Of a stretch of DNA of 43,009 nucleotides, positions 7,643 through 16,947 are shown in pieces. Each line of letters starts with the position of its first letter. Within the stretch, counting starts at the first letter, position 1. The DNA comes from Candidatus Gastranaerophilales bacterium (lineage in GTDB: Bacteria; Cyanobacteriota; Vampirovibrionia; Gastranaerophilales; Gastranaerophilaceae). The position numbers and the translations under genes are program-made. Where the stretch lies: contig CAAGEQ010000005.1 in assembly GCA_900768915.1 (NCBI GenBank), forward strand, positions 1-43,009, written 5' to 3'. The notes under the pieces were generated by a model. It made no database searches. It saw only the letters and a list, made by a program, of their open reading frames with translations, and was not told the origin of the DNA.

Positions 7643-8890
7643 TTATTGAATATGTGACGGAATTTTGCAAAGATCTTTTCTAAAATGTTTTCCTCTAAAT
7701 TCAATCGCTTCAATTTCATTATATAGGTTTGTTGCTGCTCTACTCATTGTTTTTGCCGTAGTAGTCACAACCAAAACTCTATCACCTAATGTTTCATATT
7801 CTGTATATTCATTTTGTTTAGTATTCAAATGTGCTAACAATGTATCATCTTGAAGTTCATCTAATCCCTGAATAACTTCATTTTTCACTTGTCCACTTGA
7901 TAATACGCAACTTACTGCAAACTCATCTTTAAAATCCAACATATCATAATCATCAGAGAACGAACCAATTACACATGCCTGCATAAGTTTAAAAATATCA
8001 TTCTCTACTAATGATAAAACACCTTGTGCATCATGATCTCTCAAAAACGGAGTACATTCTGTAATTGCTATATCACCATCTGGTGTTAAAACTCCTTCAA
8101 ACCCAATTATACCCATATATGGTTTTAAACCCTCTGATAAAAAATTAATAATTGGATAAACAATTTCATTCATCAAATAATCTTCATGGTCATAAGTTAA
8201 CTTTGTGAAAGGTGAACAAGCACCCATACCATCAGTCAAAACACCACCATCACCATCAAGAGCGAACTTATAATCTTGTACACTACCTAATGGCAATGCT
8301 TTGTAGCCATCAGTTATTACATAAAATGAAAAATTAGTTCCATAAACATAATCTTCAATGATAACCTTTGTTTCACCACAAAAGAAACAATCTTCAATGA
8401 AAGATTTTGCGATATTCATTGACGGACATACCATAACAGAATTTTTTGTTTTATGTGCATCTGTCTTTATAACAACAGGCATGTCACAATTTTTTAAATA
8501 ATCTATTGCCAAATTTTTCTTTTCATAAACAGCAAATCTTGGAGTTGGCAATCTCAATTTATAAAACATTTTCTTTGCAGTTGCTCTACTTGTAGCGAAC
8601 TGAGCAGCCTCTGTTGTTGGTGCAAAAATCATCAAACCATTATCATTAAACATATTAAAAATATCAGATTTAATAGCAGTTTCTGAACTTGCAATAGTAA
8701 AGAATATATCATTTTCTAATGCAAAGTTTAATAACTCAATAATACTAGACTCTCTAATATCAACAACTGTTGCAAACTCTTTCATACCGTCATTACCAGG
8801 GGCAACAAACACATTAAATTCTTCTGATAATAATTTTGCTAATGCAGATTCTTTTGCAGAGTTTCCAACTATAAGAATGTTTTTTTTCAT
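7643..8890 (-). CDS. Divergent PurD-like ATP-grasp protein (phosphoribosylamine-glycine ligase family)
   Basis: A 415-aa protein with the PurD layout: an N-terminal Rossmann-like start (ILIVGNSAKESALAKLL), FVAPGND, an ATP-grasp core (LPTPRFAVYEKK, MPVVIKTDAHKTKN), then the family hallmark SVQDYKFALDGDGGVLTDGMGACSP and PYMGIIGFEGVLTPDGD. Several PurD residues are altered: the usual GGREHAL reads GNSAKESAL, and the metal-binding EFNxRFGDPETQ reads ECTPFLRDHDAQ, losing the Asn ligand. It may be the organism's working glycinamide ribonucleotide synthetase or a paralogue with another acceptor. No other purine gene lies nearby; the neighbours are a hexose mutase and a helicase. An AGGA ribosome site precedes the ATG. 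Confidence 0.7.
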   Translation of the reverse strand: MKKNILIVGNSAKESALAKLLSEEFNVFVAPGNDGMKEFATVVDIRESSIIELLNFALENDIFFTIASSETAIKSDIFNMFNDNGLMIFAPTTEAAQFATSRATAKKMFYKLRLPTPRFAVYEKKNLAIDYLKNCDMPVVIKTDAHKTKNSVMVCPSMNIAKSFIEDCFFCGETKVIIEDYVYGTNFSFYVITDGYKALPLGSVQDYKFALDGDGGVLTDGMGACSPFTKLTYDHEDYLMNEIVYPIINFLSEGLKPYMGIIGFEGVLTPDGDIAITECTPFLRDHDAQGVLSLVENDIFKLMQACVIGSFSDDYDMLDFKDEFAVSCVLSSGQVKNEVIQGLDELQDDTLLAHLNTKQNEYTEYETLGDRVLVVTTTAKTMSRAATNLYNEIEAIEFRGKHFRKDLCKIPSHIQ

Positions 8891-8913
8891 TGATTAATCC
8901 TATCTTTTGAAAT

Positions 8914-11900
8914 TTAGTCAGCAGAGAAGATTTCTTTAATATCTTCCATTGTCAATGATTTAGTAATATTTCTATCAACAGAGATTACACTATCAACGAG
9001 GTCACGTTTTCTCGTTTTAAGTTTTTGAATTTTTTCTTCAACAGTATTCTTAGTAATAATTCTATATACGAATACTTTCTTGGTTTGACCGATACGATAA
9101 GCACGGTCTGTTGCTTGATCTTCAACTGCTGGGTTCCACCATGGATCATAATGGATTACATAATCTGCACCAGTCAAGTTCAAACCAGTACCACCGGCTT
9201 TCAAACTAATCAAGAATACTTTTACTTTTGGATTATTATTAAAGTTTTCAACAGCGGCTTGTCTATCTTTTGTTTTACCAGTCAAATATTCATACTCAAT
9301 ACCGGTACGTTTCAACCAACCTTTAATAATATCAAGCATATCAACAAATTGACTGAATAAAAGAACTCTGTGTTTTTCTTCAATAATTTGTTCTAACATA
9401 CCTTTCAAATATTCAAACTTACCTGAATGGATAACACCTTTAACATGTTCTTTATCATAAAGTTTAGGGTGACAACAGATTTGACGCAATCTAAGCAATG
9501 CAGAGAAGATTGACATTCTACTTTTTTCTAAACCATTCATTTCAATACTCTTGAACAATTCTTCCTTAGTACTATCTAATACATCTAAATAGAAATCTTT
9601 TTGTTCTGGTGTCATTTCACAATATGCCATATTTTCAACTTTATCTGGTAAATCTTTCGCAACGTCACGTTTCATACGTCTTAAGATGAACGGATAAATT
9701 TGTAGTTTCAAACGTTTTTCAACCGTTTTATCTTGACGCTCCATAATAGGAGTAACATAACGTGAATTAAATTCAGGCATACTGAATAAGAAACCTGGCA
9801 TAAGAAAATCAAATACAGACCACAATTCTTCAAGTTTATTTTCAATCGGTGTACCTGACAATGCCAATTTATGTAAACCATTTAAAGTCTTAACGGCCTG
9901 AGCAGTTTGCGATGTCGCATTTTTAATATTTTGAGATTCATCAAGAATAATATATCTGAAATTAATTTTTCTAAATTTTGCAATATCACGTCTAATTAAT
10001 GCATAACTTGTAATAACGATGTCATAATTTGGAATTTCTTTAAATAACTTTTCCCTATCTGGACCTGATAATTTTAAACAAGATAATTCAGGAGTAAATT
10101 TCTGAATTTCAGATTCCCAGTTAAATACAACTGTTGTTGGTGCGATAACAAGAGTAGGCTGAGAACCATCAACTTCTTTAGCCTTTTGAAGCAAACTTAA
10201 TGCCTGTAAAGTTTTACCTAACCCCATATCATCTGCCAAAATACCATTCAAACCATATTTATACATGAACCATAACCAACTAAAACCTTTAAGTTGATAA
10301 TCACGGAATTCTGCATTAACTTTTGGTAATTCAGTTGTTTCAGTAGTTGAGAATGTAGAAATTTGTTCCCAGAATTTTTGGAATTTTTCACTCATAACAA
10401 GTTCAAAACCCAAATTCTCTAACTCTTTTACAAGACCTGTTCTGTATGATTTAATTCTAAACTTATTTTCATTATTTCTATACGCATCAAAGGAATTGAA
10501 AGAACGCATCATTTGATAAATGTTTTGTGCTGGATACTCGACAAAACCTAAACTTCTTACTCTGCTATATTTTTCACCATTTTGAATTGTTTCAAAAATT
10601 GTATCAAAATCAATAATTTCTTCACCAACACGACCATACAATTGAATTTCAAATTCATCTACTGCATCATCACAAAAATCAATTTTTGCACACATTTTAA
10701 AAGGTTCTTCAATCAATTTAAAGAAACTCATATCATCTTTTTCTTCAAATTTCCAACCTTCACCGGCTTGTTTCATATAATAATTGTAAAAATCAATTGC
10801 CGTTTCTTTTTCTAATGCCAAATTATTTGTTTGCATAGGTACAAACTTACAGGCTAACAACATCGCATAAGCAGCTTGTTCGTGTTTATAATTTCTTTTT
10901 ATCCAATAAACAAAATCTTCACCATCTTGTTTTTTAGTAACAGTTACATAAGGTGATTTTTCATCATGTTTTGAATATGGAACTCTAACTCCATCATATT
11001 CAAAATCTAATTCTGCCTTCAAGGATTGGTCATAATCAATACCCAATGTCACAACATTCAATGGTGGACGTTCTTCCAGCATCAATTTTGTAATCTGCTC
11101 TGATACATGAACAGGCATGATTTCACGAATTTTTGGAAGTTCCTCATAAATAAACTTGCCACCTTCAGAATCTTTTAAATCTGTATATGTAGATTTGATT
11201 ATATATTGTGGCAATTCATTCATTGCGACATTTATAGGGAATATAACATTTTTGTATCTACCCCATTTTAATTGTCTTGAAAAATATTTTACTTCTTCAA
11301 ATGGATAAACATCATCACTATCAGGTCTATTCCAATATAATGCTAATGAAAGTGTTCCATTTGCGTTCGCATTTACATCTAATGACAATTCCCAAGTTTT
11401 ATCCAAAAACTTAATTCTTTGCTTAGTTTTTTCATCAAGCACTTCTTCTACTTGTGCTAACAATGGAAACATTGGCATAAATTTTGTAATAGGAATATCA
11501 TACCAACCTGCTTTTTTATCTTGTCTTGCAATTTTCAAAATAAGTTGAAATATTGCTAATTCTGCTTTTTGAGCATCATTTAATTCAAATCCGCCTTGAA
11601 CCTTTTGTGCTTCAATTAATGCTCTTAAAATATTTTCTAAAGAACGAATAATTTTACCTGTATGTCTATCTTTAATAAGAATAGAAAAGAAATTTTGTCG
11701 TCTTTTATTGTTAAAATGAAAAATATAATTACCTTGTGGTTGTTCAACCAACTCTGTATTTTCATCAGGGTAATTAAATTCCATTTCATACTTTGTTTCA
11801 AGCCAATCTTCATAAGCATGATCATCAATCGCTTGAAGAGCAACGGCTACTGAATGCTTACACCATTCTTCTTTTAATGGACAATTACATCTTGCTTCAA

Positions 11901-12096
11901 CACCAGACTTCTTAAAAATCAAATCTGTAACATAATAATCTTGGAAATTTCCTTTTACTCTACCCTTATAAAAGTTTTTGATAGGTGAAGCATCAAGTAT
12001 CATATCTTTTTTATAATACTCGTATCCACGTCGCCAACTACCGGCAGACGCATTATCTTTAATATATTTAAAATTAAACTTAAAAACTTTACTCAT
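8914..12096 (-). CDS. SWIM zinc-finger SNF2-family helicase
   Basis: A 1060-aa protein. Near the N-terminus (about 70-90) is a SWIM zinc finger, CNCPLKEEWCKH. Residues about 100-600 are a long bacterial SNF2-associated region. The ATPase then shows motif I ADDMGLGKT, motif Ia VIAPTTVVFNW, motif II DESQ (DEAH variant), motif III LSGTPIENK, motif IV LLFSQFVDML, motif V SLKAGGTGLNLTGADYV, and motif VI DQATDRAYRIGQTKKV. Enzymes of this class translocate on duplex DNA or remodel nucleoprotein complexes such as stalled RNA polymerase. A TTG at 12108 abuts the AAGGA sequence, so the ATG at 12096 is preferred (12-nt spacing, longer than ideal). It is first in a leftward group with the purD-like and hexose mutase genes, 23 nt upstream of the former. 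Confidence 0.9.
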   Translation of the reverse strand: MSKVFKFNFKYIKDNASAGSWRRGYEYYKKDMILDASPIKNFYKGRVKGNFQDYYVTDLIFKKSGVEARCNCPLKEEWCKHSVAVALQAIDDHAYEDWLETKYEMEFNYPDENTELVEQPQGNYIFHFNNKRRQNFFSILIKDRHTGKIIRSLENILRALIEAQKVQGGFELNDAQKAELAIFQLILKIARQDKKAGWYDIPITKFMPMFPLLAQVEEVLDEKTKQRIKFLDKTWELSLDVNANANGTLSLALYWNRPDSDDVYPFEEVKYFSRQLKWGRYKNVIFPINVAMNELPQYIIKSTYTDLKDSEGGKFIYEELPKIREIMPVHVSEQITKLMLEERPPLNVVTLGIDYDQSLKAELDFEYDGVRVPYSKHDEKSPYVTVTKKQDGEDFVYWIKRNYKHEQAAYAMLLACKFVPMQTNNLALEKETAIDFYNYYMKQAGEGWKFEEKDDMSFFKLIEEPFKMCAKIDFCDDAVDEFEIQLYGRVGEEIIDFDTIFETIQNGEKYSRVRSLGFVEYPAQNIYQMMRSFNSFDAYRNNENKFRIKSYRTGLVKELENLGFELVMSEKFQKFWEQISTFSTTETTELPKVNAEFRDYQLKGFSWLWFMYKYGLNGILADDMGLGKTLQALSLLQKAKEVDGSQPTLVIAPTTVVFNWESEIQKFTPELSCLKLSGPDREKLFKEIPNYDIVITSYALIRRDIAKFRKINFRYIILDESQNIKNATSQTAQAVKTLNGLHKLALSGTPIENKLEELWSVFDFLMPGFLFSMPEFNSRYVTPIMERQDKTVEKRLKLQIYPFILRRMKRDVAKDLPDKVENMAYCEMTPEQKDFYLDVLDSTKEELFKSIEMNGLEKSRMSIFSALLRLRQICCHPKLYDKEHVKGVIHSGKFEYLKGMLEQIIEEKHRVLLFSQFVDMLDIIKGWLKRTGIEYEYLTGKTKDRQAAVENFNNNPKVKVFLISLKAGGTGLNLTGADYVIHYDPWWNPAVEDQATDRAYRIGQTKKVFVYRIITKNTVEEKIQKLKTRKRDLVDSVISVDRNITKSLTMEDIKEIFSAD

Positions 12097-12343
12097 TAAC
12101 TGAGTCAATCCTTTTCGGGTTTCTAATAAAAAACAATTATTCCAATAAAGTAGGCATAAAATAAAAACCTATCAGCCCTAATATTATTCTACACAAATAA
12201 ATAAAAAATACAAGCATTTAATTTGGTTTTAATGCTCAATATTTAAGCATAATTTATTGCGAAATGTAAATTTTTTCATAAAAAAGCAAATTTAAAATTT
12301 AGCGACTTTCATGTAAATATAATTCTTTATAAGGAAAATCGTA

Positions 12344-12538
12344 TTGAATAGTACACTAAATTCTTCAAAAGTTCCGATGCCACCTGCGTTTATGGCTACA
12401 ACAAGACAAAAAATATTACTAAGAAGTCAAGGTATCACCGACACATCATTTTGTGACAAACAATCAGCAGCAATGCATGCCTTAAACGTAATAGGGAACA
12501 TGACTAAAGGCATTTTATCATTAGCCAAAAAAAGTTAA
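12344..12538 (+). CDS. Small protein of unknown function (64 aa), TTG start
   Basis: I do not recognise this protein. It has a Ser/Asn-rich start, PMPPAFMATTRQKILLRSQGI, one Cys, and a helical C-terminus ending MTKGILSLAKKS. No TM segment is clear. The TTG start is supported by AAGGAAA placed about 7 nt upstream; the first ATG (12377) has no ribosome site. A TATAAT at 12318-12323 fits a promoter with a leader of about 15 nt, and a terminator lies at 12598-12626. Together these make a self-contained small gene between two longer transcription units. Confidence 0.6.
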   Translation: MNSTLNSSKVPMPPAFMATTRQKILLRSQGITDTSFCDKQSAAMHALNVIGNMTKGILSLAKKS

Positions 12539-12597
12539 TTTATTTACAATAAACAAATACAATTGTAAATCGTCAATATAGATGAAATTTTTATCAA

Positions 12598-12626
12598 ATA
12601 GGTAGCCTTCTACCTATCGATTTTTT
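12598..12626 (+). terminator. Rho-independent terminator of the 64-aa gene
   Basis: ATAGGTAG (12598-12605) pairs with CTACCTAT (12610-12617) around a CCTT loop, followed by CGA and six T. It lies 60 nt after the stop of the 64-aa gene. Confidence 0.85.
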
Positions 12627-12755
12627 ATGAGGATTAGATAAAATTTTTAACAAAAATTTTAAATTAAATTTATAATTTATTTTCGTTTTCTACAAAGATT
12701 ATGTAACTAATTACAAAAGATACTTTGACTAAAACCTTAATATGACACTGCTTCC

Positions 12756-13190
12756 GTCATTCTGAGCGAAACGAAGAATCTATTTATTTTTTAATTTGTT
12801 TAATTTTAATGCCTCATTTCTTTGACCGCAAAGAAACGAGGCGGAAAGAAACTCTCGGCGACGCTTTCGTTCACACGAGAATTATAACGCTCAACATTAA
12901 GTTGAATAACTCGTGATTTTGTATATTTTTTAATGTTTCAAAATCACTCAAACAAATTCAACAATGAGTTTCGCTAATATTCTCGGTTTACTTCGCTATT
13001 GCCGATTTTTAGTTATATAATATTTGTTATATTTTATTTACCGTCACTGCGAGAAGTAGATTTTCGACTCTGCCGAGCAAAATAATTAAGTATTATTTTG
13101 TGAGAGGTGGCGAAAGCGAAAGCCTAACCCGTAACTAGGAGTAAAACCACGCTTTTGCGACTAACCAAATAATTCAAGAAGAAATGAAAT
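12756..13190. repeat. Mosaic of short palindromic intergenic repeats
   Basis: This 730-base gap (12539-13268) holds no convincing gene. It contains several repeat modules: a GTCATTCTGAGCG...GAATCT unit at 12756-12781; a 12-bp hairpin with one mismatch (CCTCATTTCTTT with AAAGAAACGAGG, 12812-12841); a GTCACTGCGAGAAG unit from about 13043; a perfect hairpin CAAAATAAT-TAAGT-ATTATTTTG at 13078-13100; and a block at about 13120-13186 whose reverse complement recurs at 36973-37040. Such modules are known as dispersed, non-autonomous palindromic elements in many bacteria. No transposase is present. Confidence 0.75.
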
Positions 13191-13268
13191 ACTAAAATTT
13201 AACAAATTAACAAATTAAAACTTTTTTTTAAAAACCTCCTTTATAGTTTTTGTGATAAAATCTAAATT

Positions 13269-14600
13269 ATGATACGTATTGAAGAGATAGCAAAAATAAC
13301 AAAAGCAGAAATTTTGTCTGCACCTGAAAATCTTTTAGACAAAAATATTACAAATTTTTCAACAGATACTCGAACTATTAAAAAAGACGATTTTTACATA
13401 CCTTTAAAAGGTGAACGTTTTGATGGTGAAAAATTTATTGATAAGGCAATAGAAAATGGTGCTATTGGCTATTTTACAACCGATAATACAATTATTGACG
13501 GTGTCGTTGCCCTAAAAGTACCTGATACAAAAAAAGCATATCTAGAACTTGCAAACTACAGAAGAAATCAAATCAATCCACAAGTCATTATGATTACTGG
13601 TAGTTCAGGCAAGACCACAACAAAGGAACTTGTTTATTCCGTATGCTCACAAAAATACAAAACAGTAAAAACACCTCTTAACCACAATAATGAAATAGGT
13701 TTCTGCCAAACAGTATTTTCAATAAACGAAGATACACAAATACTTATTATAGAAGCCGGAATGCGTGGACTTGGTGAAATTGAATTAATTTCTAAATATG
13801 CCGAACCAAATATTTCTATCATTTCAAATGTCGGAACTGCACATATTGGCAGACTTGGTTCTCGTGAAAATATTGCAAAAGCAAAATGTGAAATTACAAA
13901 ATTCCAAAAACCAAATGGTATATTAATTGCTCACAACGATGAATTAATAAAACAAACAACAGATTATACCGGTGAAAAAATCTATTATTCATTATCCGAC
14001 ACCAAAATCATTAACAAAAAAATCGGATATTCAAAATATGAATATAAAAATGATATTTATGAACTAAACATTGAAGGCGATTATAATGTTGAAAACTCTC
14101 TTGCTGCAATTGAAGTCGGAAAACGATTAGATATAGAGTACAATTTGATTGCACAAGGATTAAGAAACTATAAACCAATCGAAAAACGTTGGGAAATAGA
14201 AAAAATTGGTGGATACAATATTATTAACGATAGTTATAACGCAAACCCAGATTCAATGATTGCAGCAACAAATACTATTTTAGATTTGTATGAAAATATT
14301 GTAATTATTCTCGGTGATATGGGAGAACTTGGAGAAAATGAAAATTTTTACCACAAAAAAGTTGGTAAATTTATAAATAATAAAAATAAACCAAACGCAA
14401 AAATTCTAACAGTTGGAAACGCATCAAAAAATATTTCTGATGAAATAAAAGTTTGTTTTACAAAACACTTCCAAACAAACGAAGATGTCGCTCGTTACAT
14501 TCTTGCTAATATTGAAATTGGTACTACAATATTCTTAAAGGCGTCTAGGTCTATGAAATTTGAAGAGATTTTAACGTATTTAAAAGGAGAAAATAAATGA
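13269..14600 (+). CDS. murF: UDP-N-acetylmuramoyl-tripeptide-D-alanyl-D-alanine ligase MurF
   Basis: A 443-aa cytoplasmic Mur ligase that adds D-Ala-D-Ala to the UDP-MurNAc-tripeptide, using ATP. It shows the N-terminal MurF substrate domain (FSTDTRTIKKDDFYIPLKGERFDG), the P-loop ITGSSGKTTTKEL (about residue 107-119), the central-domain IIEAGMRGLGEI, and the C-terminal RWEIEKIGGYNIINDSYNANPDSM with the Mur-ligase Asn/Asp. It opens a tight run of wall and division genes and overlaps mraY by 4 nt (ATGA). No Shine-Dalgarno precedes the ATG; a TAAAAT at 13256-13261 ends 7 nt before it, so the mRNA may be leaderless. The usual partner murE is not in the window. Confidence 0.95.
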   Translation: MIRIEEIAKITKAEILSAPENLLDKNITNFSTDTRTIKKDDFYIPLKGERFDGEKFIDKAIENGAIGYFTTDNTIIDGVVALKVPDTKKAYLELANYRRNQINPQVIMITGSSGKTTTKELVYSVCSQKYKTVKTPLNHNNEIGFCQTVFSINEDTQILIIEAGMRGLGEIELISKYAEPNISIISNVGTAHIGRLGSRENIAKAKCEITKFQKPNGILIAHNDELIKQTTDYTGEKIYYSLSDTKIINKKIGYSKYEYKNDIYELNIEGDYNVENSLAAIEVGKRLDIEYNLIAQGLRNYKPIEKRWEIEKIGGYNIINDSYNANPDSMIAATNTILDLYENIVIILGDMGELGENENFYHKKVGKFINNKNKPNAKILTVGNASKNISDEIKVCFTKHFQTNEDVARYILANIEIGTTIFLKASRSMKFEEILTYLKGENK

Positions 14601-15565
14601 TAATGATGATAATCGCCTTTTTATTAGGCTTGATACTATGCTTGTTGTTTGGCATACCTTATATTGATTTCTTAAAAAAGAAAACAATTGGTCAATATAT
14701 AAGAGATTTAGCACCAGAAAACCATAAACAAAAAGAAGGAACGCCAACAACTGGTGGTGTATTCATTATTATATCAGCCTTAATGGCATCAGTTATAACA
14801 TTATTTATGGCACAAAAATTTAGCACACATGCTTGGATTGTTTTAATAACTTTCTTATTCTATGCACTAGCAGGATTTCAAGATGATTTCCTTAAAATTA
14901 AAGGCAAAGAAAATAAAGGTTTAAGTGCTAAAGGAAAATTTTTAAGACAGATATTAATTGCTATTTTACCAGTACTTTACGTAATGGTTACAAATAGCAA
15001 AGGTACTTATATTTCCTTAGGTCATTATTCAGTTGATTTAATGTGGTTCTACCCGATATTAGCAATTTTTGCTATAACAGGTGCATCAAATGCGTACAAT
15101 TTAACAGACGGCTTAGACGGCTTGGCTGCATCAACTGGTGTATTTGCATTCTTTGCTTGTGCAGTTATTGCACAATTATCAGGTTATAATTACCTTGCAA
15201 TTATTGCTGCTGCTGTAACTGGTGCATTACTAGGTTTCTTGAGATATAACAAACCAAAAGCACAAGTATTCATGGGGGATACTGGTTCACTTGCTATTGG
15301 TGGATTATTAGGTGTATTAGCCGTTATGGGTAAGTTTGAAATCTACCTTATCATCTTGGCTGGTATCTTTGTTATTGAAACATTATCAGTAATTATTCAA
15401 GTTACTAGTTTCAAACTAACAGGAAAAAGAGTATTCAAAATGTCACCTATTCATCACCATTTTGAATTATGTGGATACAATGAAAAACAAATCGTTACTG
15501 CATTTGCAACATTCTCAATGATTTGTGCGATTATAGCAATTTGTTTATTTAAAGTATTAGTATAG
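14597..15565 (+). CDS. mraY: Phospho-N-acetylmuramoyl-pentapeptide-transferase MraY
   Basis: A 322-aa multi-pass membrane enzyme that transfers phospho-MurNAc-pentapeptide to undecaprenyl phosphate, forming lipid I. Family marks are NHKQKEGTPTTGGVFI (near residue 45), the Asp-pair loop GFQDDFLKI, KGLSAKGKFLRQ, the active-site NLTDGLDGLA, FMGDTGSLAIGG, and the C-terminal HHHFELCGYNE triple-His loop. AAAGGAGA lies upstream of the ATG, inside the end of murF, and the 4-nt overlap implies translational coupling. The product feeds MurG, encoded 2.5 kb downstream in the same run. Confidence 0.97.
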   Translation: MIMMIIAFLLGLILCLLFGIPYIDFLKKKTIGQYIRDLAPENHKQKEGTPTTGGVFIIISALMASVITLFMAQKFSTHAWIVLITFLFYALAGFQDDFLKIKGKENKGLSAKGKFLRQILIAILPVLYVMVTNSKGTYISLGHYSVDLMWFYPILAIFAITGASNAYNLTDGLDGLAASTGVFAFFACAVIAQLSGYNYLAIIAAAVTGALLGFLRYNKPKAQVFMGDTGSLAIGGLLGVLAVMGKFEIYLIILAGIFVIETLSVIIQVTSFKLTGKRVFKMSPIHHHFELCGYNEKQIVTAFATFSMICAIIAICLFKVLV

Positions 15566-15575
15566 GATTTTAATT

Positions 15576-16925
15576 ATGTCATCAAATTGGAATGGTAAAA
15601 AAGTTTTAATATTAGGTTTGTCTGTTAGTGGTACTGCTGCTGCTAGATATTTGGCTCAATGTGGTGCAAATGTTTATATAACAGAAAATAGACAAGAAAA
15701 ACCAGAAGATAAACAACTAATTGAAGAATTAAAATCACTTGGTATCAAAATTGAAATGGGTTCTCATAGTGAAGAATTCATTTCTGATGTACATCTTGCA
15801 GTTACAAGTCCATCAGTACCTTTAGATAGTGAAATTTATCTAAAACTAAAAAGTCGTAATGTACAAATTATTTCAGAAGTTTCGCTTGCTTATTTAGAAA
15901 CAAAAAGTCCTTTTGTTGCAATAACAGGAACTAACGGAAAAACAACAACAACTGCACTAACATCACATATATTATCAACAGAATTTAATGCTCCTGCTTG
16001 TGGAAATATTGGAAAACCACCTTGTGCATTATTAAATGATAATGTTGATTATTTCGTATGCGAAATGAGTTCATTCCAAATTGTGCATAGCATTCCATTC
16101 AAAGCAAAAATTGCTTGTTGGACAAACTTCACACCTGACCATATCACTTGGCACGGCTCAGTAGAAAAATATTTTGATGCTAAAGCACAATTATTCAGAA
16201 ATGAACAAACACCTGAATTTTCTATATTCAACGGTGCCGACGAAAAATTATTAGAATTTTCAAAAACTTGTGGTGGCGAAGTATTTTTGTTTGATAAAGA
16301 AGTAGAAGATAATTGTTGCTACATCAAATCTAATTCTATTTATTACAAACGCAATAAACAAGAAGAAAAAATAATAGATTTAAAAGAATGTCCACTTGTA
16401 GGACATCACAATTATCAAAATATAATGTGTGCAATCATTATTGCAAAACTTGTTGGAATATCTAATGAACATATAAAATCTGCTATTATGGATTTTAGTG
16501 CTCCTGAACATAGACTTGAAAAAGTTCGAGAATATAATGGAATAACATTCTACAACGATTCAAAAGCCACTAATCCTGAGGCAGCAATCGTTGCTATTGA
16601 TTCATTCAATAACCAAAATGTTGTTCTTATTGCTGGCGGTAGAGATAAACTTACAGATTTAAAAGAATTTTGTAATTCTGTAAACAAACATATAAAAACA
16701 GTTATTCTTATTGGAGAAGCAACTGAACGTTTTGAAGAAAATTTAAAATCAAATGGTTTTGATAATATAATCAAAGAAACCACTATGGAAAGTGCTATTG
16801 ACAAATCAATAGAATTAAATCCTGATGTGGTATTACTCTCACCTGCATGTGCAAGTTTTGATATGTTCTCAGGTTACGAAGAAAGAGGAACGGTATTTAA
16901 AAAATATGTATTATCAAAGAAATAA
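15576..16925 (+). CDS. murD: UDP-N-acetylmuramoyl-L-alanine-D-glutamate ligase MurD
   Basis: A 449-aa cytoplasmic ligase adding D-glutamate to UDP-MurNAc-L-Ala. The N-terminal Rossmann domain begins GKKVLILGLSVSGTAAARYL. The P-loop AITGTNGKTTTTAL lies near residue 115. The central domain has CEMSSFQIV and NFTPDHITWHGS, and the C-terminal domain has GHHNYQNIMCA, EHRLEKV, NDSKATNPEAA, AGGRDK and LLSPACASFDMFSGYEERG. All are standard for MurD and the length is normal. It begins 10 nt after mraY, with only a weak GGA-containing ribosome site. Confidence 0.96.
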   Translation: MSSNWNGKKVLILGLSVSGTAAARYLAQCGANVYITENRQEKPEDKQLIEELKSLGIKIEMGSHSEEFISDVHLAVTSPSVPLDSEIYLKLKSRNVQIISEVSLAYLETKSPFVAITGTNGKTTTTALTSHILSTEFNAPACGNIGKPPCALLNDNVDYFVCEMSSFQIVHSIPFKAKIACWTNFTPDHITWHGSVEKYFDAKAQLFRNEQTPEFSIFNGADEKLLEFSKTCGGEVFLFDKEVEDNCCYIKSNSIYYKRNKQEEKIIDLKECPLVGHHNYQNIMCAIIIAKLVGISNEHIKSAIMDFSAPEHRLEKVREYNGITFYNDSKATNPEAAIVAIDSFNNQNVVLIAGGRDKLTDLKEFCNSVNKHIKTVILIGEATERFEENLKSNGFDNIIKETTMESAIDKSIELNPDVVLLSPACASFDMFSGYEERGTVFKKYVLSKK

Positions 16926-16947
16926 TGAACCAAGAAAAATAAGAAAT

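Noticed and set aside
12820..13110. Possible tRNA or CRISPR array in the repeat-filled gap
   Set aside because: No cloverleaf with T-loop GGTTCRA could be found, and the repeats are not evenly spaced with unique spacers.
16825..16947. Longer N-terminus for FtsW starting in murD
   Set aside because: It would overlap murD by about 100 nt, adds polar residues unlike FtsW, and has no ribosome site.
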